Shown: positions 58,070 through 64,000 of the stretch, in pieces
How positions within the stretch are numbered: the stretch's first letter is position 1
How the letters are laid out: the number at the start of each line of letters is the position of its first letter
Assembly (NCBI RefSeq): GCF_933775445.1
Contig: NW_026089533.1
Span: 62,001 to 126,000, forward strand
Source: Argentina anserina
Lineage: Eukaryota > Streptophyta > Magnoliopsida > Rosales > Rosaceae
Direction: 5' to 3'
Length of the DNA: 64,000 bases
The notes under the pieces: model-generated
Database searches by the model: none
What the model was told of the DNA's origin: nothing
What the model saw: the letters and a program-made list of their open reading frames with translations, nothing else
Program-made: the position numbers and the translations under genes

Positions 58070-58937
58070 GATGCGAGTTTCTATTGAATTTGAGAGTTTT
58101 GCAAGTGTGGGAGTGTGTTTGTTTCAAACTGAGTATCTTTACATCGTTTGCGTATCTTTACTATTCCAATTGTGTATCTTTACATCGTTTGCGTATCTTT
58201 ACTATTCCAATTGAGTATCTTTTCATTTCTCGTTTGAGTATCTTTCTGTAAGGCTTTCTGATGCGAGTTTCTATTGAATTTGAGAGTTTTGCAAGTGTGG
58301 GAGTGTGTTTGTTTCAAACTGAGTATCTTTACATCGTTTGCGTATCTTTACTATTCCAATTGTGTATCTTTACATCGCTTGCGTATCTTTACTATTCCAA
58401 TTGTGTATCTTTTCATTTCTTGTTTGAGTATCTTTCTGTAAGGCTTTCTGATGCGAGTTTCTATTGTATTTGAGAGTTTTGCAAGTGTGGGAGTGTGTTT
58501 CTTTCAAACTGAGTATCTTTACATCGTTTGCGTATCTTTACTATTCCAGTTGTGTATCTTTTCATTTCTCGTTTGAGTATCTTTCTGTAAGGCTTTCTGA
58601 TGCGAGTTTCTATTGAATTTGAGAGTTTTGCAAGTGTGGGAGTGTGTTTCCTTCAAACTGAGTATCTTTACATCGTTTGCGTATCTTTACTATTCCAATT
58701 GTGTATCTTTACATCGTTTGCGTATCTTTACTATTGCAATTGTGTATCTTTTCATTTCTCGTTTGAGTATCTTTCTGTAAGGCTTTCTGATGCGAGTTTC
58801 TATTGAATTTGAGAGTTTTGCAAGTGTGGGAGTGTGTTTCTTTCAAACTGAGTATCTTTACATCGTTTGCGTATCTTTACTATTCCAATTGTGTATCTTT
58901 TCATTTCTCGTTTGAGTATCTTTCTGTAAGGCTTTCG
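58070..58937 (+). repeat. 868-bp tandem HOR, copy 1
   Basis: Units of 190, 190, 149, 190 and 149 bp. The first 190-bp unit ends aattgagtatc; the second has the short catcgcttgcgtatctttac form of R1; the fourth is R2. Confidence 0.9.
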
Positions 58938-59804
58938 GATGCGAGTTTCTATTGAATTTGAGAGTTTTGCAAGTGTGGGAGTGTGTTTGTTTCAAACTGA
59001 GTATCTTTACATCGTTTGCGTATCTTTACTATTCCAATTGTGTATCTTTACATCGTTTGCGTATCTTTACTATTCCAATTGAGTATCTTTTCATTTCTCG
59101 TTTGAGTATCTTTCTGTAAGGCTTTCTGATGCGAGTTTCTATTGAATTTGAGAGTTTTGCAAGTGTGGGAGTGTGTTTGTTTCAAACTGAGTATCTTTAC
59201 ATCGTTTGCGTATCTTTACTATTCCAATTGTGTATCTTTACATCGCTTGCGTATCTTTACTATTCCAATTGTGTATCTTTTCATTTCTTGTTTGAGTATC
59301 TTTCTGTAAGGCTTTCTGATGCGAGTTTCTATTGTATTTGAGAGTTTTGCAAGTGTGGGAGTGTGTTTCTTTCAAACTGAGTATCTTTACATCGTTTGCG
59401 TATCTTTACTATTCCAATTGTGTATCTTTTCATTTCTCGTTTGAGTATCTTTCTGTAAGGCTTTCTGATGCGAGTTTCTATTGAATTTGAGAGTTTTGCA
59501 AGTGTGGGAGTGTGTTTCCTTCAAACTGAGTATCATTACATCGTTTGCGTATCTTTACTATTCCAATTGTGTATCTTTATATCGTTTGCGTATCTTTACT
59601 ATTGCAATTGTGTATCTTTTCATTTCTCGTTTGAGTATCTTTCTGTAATGCTTCTAATGCGAGTTTCTATTGTATTTGAGAGTTTTGCAAGTGTGGGAGT
59701 GTGTTTCTTTCAATCTGAGTATCTTTACATCGTTTGCGTATCTTTACTACTCCAATTGTGTATCTTTTCATTTCTCGTTTGAGTATCTTTCTGTAAGGCT
59801 TTCT
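58938..59804 (+). repeat. 868-bp tandem HOR, copy 2
   Basis: Units of 190, 190, 149, 189 and 149 bp. It diverges in its last two units, with gtatcattacatcg (59532), tttatatcg (59577), gtaatgcttctaatg (59646), caatctgag (59713) and ctactcc (59748). The 189-bp unit ending at 59655 has the only one-base-short junction to the right of 29.5 kb. Confidence 0.88.
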
Positions 59805-59953
59805 GATGCGAGTTTATATTGAATTTGAGAGTTTTGCAAGTGTGGGAGTGTGTTTCCTTCAAACTGAGTATCTTTACATCGTTTGCGTATCTTTACTATT
59901 CCAATTGTGTATCTTTTCATTTCTCGTTTGAGTATCTTTCTGTAAGACTTTCG
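59805..59953 (+). repeat. 149-bp unit linking the 868-bp and 1736-bp HORs
   Basis: A single 149-bp unit with gtttatattg at its start and aagactttcgg at its end. Both are rare; the second is repeated at 61682 at the equivalent HOR boundary. Confidence 0.85.
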
Positions 59954-61689
59954 GATGCGAGTTTCTATTGAATTTGAAAGTTTTGCAAGTGTGGGAGTGT
60001 GTTTGTTTCAAACTGAGTATCTTTACATCGTTTGCGTATCTTTACTATTCCAATTGTGTATCTTTACATCGTTTGCGTATCTTTACTATTCCAATTGTGT
60101 ATCTTTACATCGTTTGCGTATCTTTACTATTCCAATTGAGTATCTTTTCATTTCTCGTTTGAGTATCTTTCTGTAAGGCTTTCTGATGCGAGTTTCTATT
60201 GAATTTGAGAGTTTTGCAAGTGTGGGAGTGTGTTTGTTTCAAACTGAGTATCTTTACATCGTTTGCGTATCTTTACTATTCCAATTGTGTATCTTTACAT
60301 CGCTTGCGTATCTTTACTATTCCAATTGTGTATCTTTTCATTTCTTGTTTGAGTATCTTTCTGTAAGGCTTTCTGATGCGAGTTTCTATTGTATTTGAGA
60401 GTTTTGCAAGTGTGGGAGTGTGTTTCTTTCAAACTGAGTATCTTTACATCGTTTGCGTATCTTTACTATTCCAATTGTGTATCTTTTCATTTCTCGTTTG
60501 AGTATCTTTCTGTAAGGCTTTCTGATGCGAGTTTCTATTGTATTTGAGAGTTTTGCAAGTGTGGGAGTGTGTTTCTTTCAAACTGAGTATCTTTACATCG
60601 TTTGCGTATCTTTACTATTCCAATTGTGTATCTTTTCATTTCTCGTTTGAGTATCTTTCTATAAGGCTTTCGGATGCGAGTTTCTATTGAATTTGATAGT
60701 TTTGCAAGTGTGGGAGTGTGTTTGTTTCAAACTGAGTATCTTTACATCGTTTGCGTATCTTTACTATTCCAATTTTGTATCTTTACATCGCTTGCGTATC
60801 TCTACTATTCCAATTGTGTATCTTTTCATTTCTTGTTTGAGTATCTTTCTGTAAGGCTTTCTGATGCGTGTTTCTATTGTATTTGAGAGTTTTGCAAGTG
60901 TGGGAGTGTGTTTCTTTCAAACTGAGTATCTTTACATCGTTGGCGTATCTTTACTATTCCAATTGTGTATCTTTTCATTTCTCGTTTGAGTATCTTTCTG
61001 TAAGGCTTTCGGATGCGAGTTTCTATTGAATTTGATAGTTTTGCAAGTGTGGGAGTGTGTTTGTTTCAAACTGAGTATCTTTACATCGTTTGCGTATCTT
61101 TACTATTCCAATTGTGTATCTTTACATCGCTTGCGTATCTTTACTATTCCAATTGTGTATCTTTTCATTTCTTGTTTGAGTATCTTTCTGTAAGGCTTTC
61201 TGATGCGAGTTTCTATTGAATTTGAGAGTTTTGCAAGTGTGGGAGTGTGTTTCCTTCAAACTGAGTATCTTTACATCGTTTGCGTATCTTTACTATTCCA
61301 ATTGTGTATCTTTACATCGTTTGCGTATCTTTACTATTGCAATTGTGTATCTTTTCATTTCTCGTTTGAGTATCTTTCTGTAAGGCTTTCTGATGCGAGT
61401 TTCTATTGAATTTTAGAGTTTTGCAAGTGTGGGAGTGTGTTTCTTTCAAACTGAGTATCTTTACATCGTTTGCGTATCTTTACTATTCCAATTGTGTATC
61501 TTTTCATTTCTCGTTTGAGTATCTTTCTGTAAGGCTTTCGGATGCGAGTTTCTATTGAATTTGAGAGTTTTGCAAGTGTGGGAGTGTGTTTCCTTCAAAC
61601 TGAGTATCTTTACATCGTTTGCGTATCTTTACTATTCCAATTGTGTATCTTTTCATTTCTCGTTTGAGTATCTTTCTGTAAGACTTTCG
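59954..61689 (+). repeat. 1736-bp tandem HOR, copy 1
   Basis: Ten units of 231, 190, 149, 149, 190, 149, 190, 190, 149 and 149 bp. Diagnostic are aattttgtatc with gcgtatctctac (about 60771-60805), gatgcgtgtttc (60863), cgttggcg (60937) and gaattttagag (61408). Private change: gaatttgaaag at 59969. Confidence 0.93.
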
Positions 61690-61920
61690 GATGCGAGTTT
61701 CTATTGAATTTGAGAGTTTTGCAAGTGTGGGAGTGTGTTTCTTTCAAACTGAGTATCTTTACATCGTTTGCGTATCTTTACTATTCCAATTGTGTATCTT
61801 TACATCGTTTGCGTATCTTTACTATTCCAATTGTGTATCTTTACATCGTTTGCGTATCTTTACTATTCCAATTGAGTATCTTTTCATTTCTCGTTTGAGT
61901 ATCTTTCTGTAAGGCTTTCT
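61690..61920 (+). repeat. Reference 231-bp unit (149 + two 41-bp modules)
   Basis: Three tandem copies of the 41-bp module inside one unit. Other 231-bp units start at 4256, 12946 and 59954. The one-base-shorter 230-bp version starts at 737, 2781, 5842, 9163, 10600, 14003, 14611, 15368, 18810, 19229, 19798, 21422 and 21841. It is rare in the right domain, where I see it only at 59954 and 61690. Confidence 0.93.
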
Positions 61921-63276
61921 GATGCGAGTTTCTATTGAATTTGAGAGTTTTGCAAGTGTGGGAGTGTGTTTGTTTCAAACTGAGTATCTTTACATCGTTT
62001 GCGTATCTTTACTATTCCAATTGTGTATCTTTACATCGCTTGCGTATCTTTACTATTCCAATTGTGTATCTTTTCATTTCTTGTTTGAGTATCTTTCTGT
62101 AAGGCTTTCTGATGCGAGTATCTATTGTATTTGAGAGTTTTGCAAGTGTGGGAGTGTGTTTCTTTCAAACTGAGTATCTTTACATAGTTTGCGTATCTTT
62201 ACTATTCCAATTGTGTATCTTTTCATTTCTCGTTTGAGTATCTTTCTGTAAGGCTTTCTGATGCGAGTTTCTATTGTATTTGAGAGTTTTGCAAGTGTGG
62301 GAGTGTGTTTCTTTCAAACTGAGTATCTTTACATCGTTTGCGTATCTTTACTATTCCAATTGTGTATCTTTTCATTTCTCGTTTGAGTATCTTTCTATAA
62401 GGCTTTCGGATGCGAGTTTCTATTGAATTTGATAGTTTTGCAAGTGTGGGAGTGTGTTTGTTTCAAACTGAGTATCTTTACATCGTTTGCGTATCTTTAC
62501 TATTCCAATTTTGTATCTTTACATCGCTTGCGTATCTCTACTATTCCAATTGTGTATCTTTTCATTTCTTGTTTGAGTATCTTTCTGTAAGGGTTTCTGA
62601 TGCGTGTTTCTATTGTATTTGAGAGTTTTGCAAGTGTGGGAGTGTGTTTCTTTCAAACTGAGTATCTTTACATCGTTGGCGTATCTTTACTATTCCAATT
62701 GTGTATCTTTTCATTTCTCGTTTGAGTATCTTTCTGTAAGGCTTTCGGATGCGAGTTTCTATTGAATTTGATAGTTTTGCAAGTGTGGGAGTGTGTTTGT
62801 TTCAAACTGAGTATCTTTACATCGTTTGCGTATCTTTACTATTCCAATTGTGTATCTTTACATCGCTTGCGTATCTTTACTATTCCAATTGTGTATCTTT
62901 TCATTTCTTGTTTGAGTATCTTTCTGTAAGGCTTTCTGATGCGAGTTTCTATTGAATTTGAGAGTTTTGCAAGTGTGGGAGTGTGTTTCCTTCAAACTGA
63001 GTATCTTTACATCGTTTGCGTATCTTTACTATTCCAATTGTGTATCTTTACATCGTTTGCGTATCTTTACTATTGCAATTGTGTATCTTTTCATTTCTCG
63101 TTTGAGTATCTTTCTGTAAGGCTTTCTGATGCGAGTTTCTATTGAATTTTAGAGTTTTGCAAGTGTGGGAGTGTGTTTCTTTCAAACTGAGTATCTTTAC
63201 ATCGTTTGCGTATCTTTACTATTCCAATTGTGTATCTTTTCATTTCTCGTTTGAGTATCTTTCTGTAAGGCTTTCT
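61690..63276 (+). repeat. 1736-bp tandem HOR, copy 2
   Basis: The first nine units repeat copy 1 with every diagnostic change 1736 bp on. Private changes are gcgagtatctattg (62114), catagtttgcg (62183) and aagggtttctg (62589). The tenth unit is replaced by a run of 190-bp units. Confidence 0.93.
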
Positions 63277-64000
63277 GATGCGAGTTTATATTGAATTTGA
63301 GAGTTTTGCAAGTGTGGGAGTGTGTTTGTTTCAAACTGAGTATCTTTACATCGTTTGCGTATCTTTACTATTCCAATTGTGTATCTTTACATCGTTTGCG
63401 TATCTTTACTATTCCAATTGAGTATCTTTTCATTTCTCGTTTGAGTATCTTTCTGTAAGGCTTTCTGATGCGAGTTTCTATTGAATTTGAGAGTTTTGCA
63501 AGTGTGGGAGTGTGTTTGTTTCAAACTGAGTATCTTTACATCGTTTGCGTATCTTTACTATTCCAATTGTGTATCTTTACATCGTTTGCGTATCTTTACT
63601 ATTCCAATTGAGTATCTTTTCATTTCTCGTTTGAGTATCTTTCTGTAAGGCTTTCTGATGCGAGTTTCTATTGAATTTGAGAGTTTTGCAAGTGTGGGAG
63701 TGTGTTTGTTTCAAACTGAGTATCTTTACATCGTTTGCGTATCTTTACTATTCCAATTGTGTATCTTTACATCGCTTGCGTATCTTTACTATTCCAATTG
63801 TGTATCTTTTCATTTCTTGTTTGAGTATCTTTCTGTAAGGCTTTCTGATGCGAGTTTCTATTGTATTTGAGAGTTTTGCAAGTGTGGGAGTGTGTTTCTT
63901 TCAAACTGAGTATCTTTACATCGTTTGCGTATCTTTACTATTCCAATTGTGTATCTTTTCATTTCTCGTTTGAGTATCTTTCTGTAAGGCTTTCTGATGC
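63277..64000 (+). repeat. 190-bp-rich tail at the right edge
   Basis: Units of 190, 190, 190 and 149 bp starting 63277, 63467, 63657 and 63847, then five bases of the next unit from 63996. 63277 and 63467 are near copies ending aattgagtatc, like the first unit of the 868-bp HOR. The array therefore continues beyond the right edge. Confidence 0.9.

Larger units (their letters stand above)
1..64000 (+). repeat. Satellite DNA array, 149/190-bp unit family
   Basis: The entire window is head-to-tail satellite. Each unit runs from gatgcgagtttctattg through a GT-rich stretch (gtgtgggagtgtgtttc), then a run of gtatcttt sub-repeats, to ctgtaaggctttct, where the next unit begins. I tile 373 complete units from 61 to 63995, mean about 171 bp. 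No unit is inverted, no unique sequence interrupts the array, and neither array edge is in the window. Neighbouring units differ by a few substitutions. Such HOR arrays are typical of eukaryotic centromeric or pericentromeric heterochromatin; that location is inference, because no flanking sequence is present. The family is not one I recognise. Confidence 0.97.
25145..64000 (+). repeat. Right domain of the array
   Basis: Dominated by alternating 190 and 149-bp units. The 190-bp units fall into main types. R1 has gtgtttgtttc, catcgcttgcgtattttt and ttcttgtttg. R2 has gtgtttccttc and ctattgcaattg. R3 has gtgtttccttc, a catcgcttg or catcacttg module, and ttgtatatc. A variant of R1 lacking the extra T (gcttgcgtatctttac) dominates after 58 kb. 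The one-base-short junctions disappear after 29.5 kb except at 59656. Confidence 0.9.

Noticed and set aside
75..63870. Many short open reading frames of about 63-136 codons on the + strand, opening with atgcgag or ttg
   Set aside because: They recur at every unit with the same start, stop and peptide, overlap in two frames, change with unit length, and lack any flanking gene structure. They are translations of satellite units.
1..64000. CRISPR array
   Set aside because: There are no unique spacers between repeats; units abut directly and are 149-353 bp.
1..64000. CENP-B box
   Set aside because: ttcggatgcgag in the units preceded by ttcgg resembles only the first few bases of the canonical box; the required CGGG half is absent. 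No other match seen.
1..64000. Telomeric or sub-telomeric repeat, rDNA or tRNA-derived satellite
   Set aside because: No short telomere-type repeat runs, no rRNA-like stretch and no recognisable pol III A/B box.
1..64000. G-quadruplex in the gtgtgggagtgtg block
   Set aside because: Only one ggg run per unit, so four runs would have to span several hundred bases.
1..64000. Transposable element or tyrosine-recombinase/LTR insertion
   Set aside because: Unit tiling accounts for every base; no insertion, target-site duplication or inverted terminal repeat found.

Overview
The whole 64-kb window is one uninterrupted block of tandemly repeated satellite DNA with no gene, RNA gene, transposon, CRISPR array or unique spacer that I can support. 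All repeats lie in one orientation from base 1 to base 64000. Taking each unit to start at the landmark gatgcgag, I count 373 complete units by hand, from 61 to 63995, plus a partial unit at each end. Unit lengths are quantised. The basic unit is 149 bp, and longer units add 41 bp once (190), twice (231) or five times (353, at 17482). A one-base loss in a T run at the unit junction gives the 148, 189 and 230-bp forms, and a one-base gain gives 191. The 41-bp module is itself two ~20-bp sub-repeats that share gtatcttt, a motif found four times in the 149-bp unit. The + strand is strongly T-rich: in a 149-bp consensus unit I count T 69, A 28, G 30, C 22 (35% GC).

Organism: a long, homogeneous, higher-order satellite of this kind points to a eukaryotic centromeric or other heterochromatic array. 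I do not recognise the family and cannot name the species. CpG is not depleted in the consensus (4 seen, about 4.4 expected).

Layout. The left domain (1 to ~22.6 kb) is built of 190/189/230/149-bp units in large, irregular higher-order repeats (HORs): a 2044-bp HOR at 61-4107, a ~4.8-kb duplication at ~4790-14370 with a nested 1058-bp repeat, a 757-bp tandem at 14422, a mosaic at 15747-18661 and a pair 2612 bp apart at 18662 and 21274. A junction zone (22.6-25.1 kb) interleaves left-type and right-type units. The right domain (25.1-64 kb) is dominated by a 339-bp dimer (190+149), which in turn pairs into a 678-bp tetramer. On this are laid HORs of 1380, 1802, 1844, 1505 (three full copies), 3539/2522, 637, 868 and 1736 bp. 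Shared private mutations mark each HOR, and hybrid units mark crossover points.

The open reading frames here are by-products of the repeat. They recur with each unit, begin mostly at the same atgcgag or at ttg, and stop at the same places. Their T-rich codons give a falsely membrane-like peptide. Longer ones occur only where successive 189-bp units (divisible by 3) keep the frame. The biological interest is in how the array is built: module gain and loss, dimer and tetramer formation, and recombination junctions that can be read base by base.
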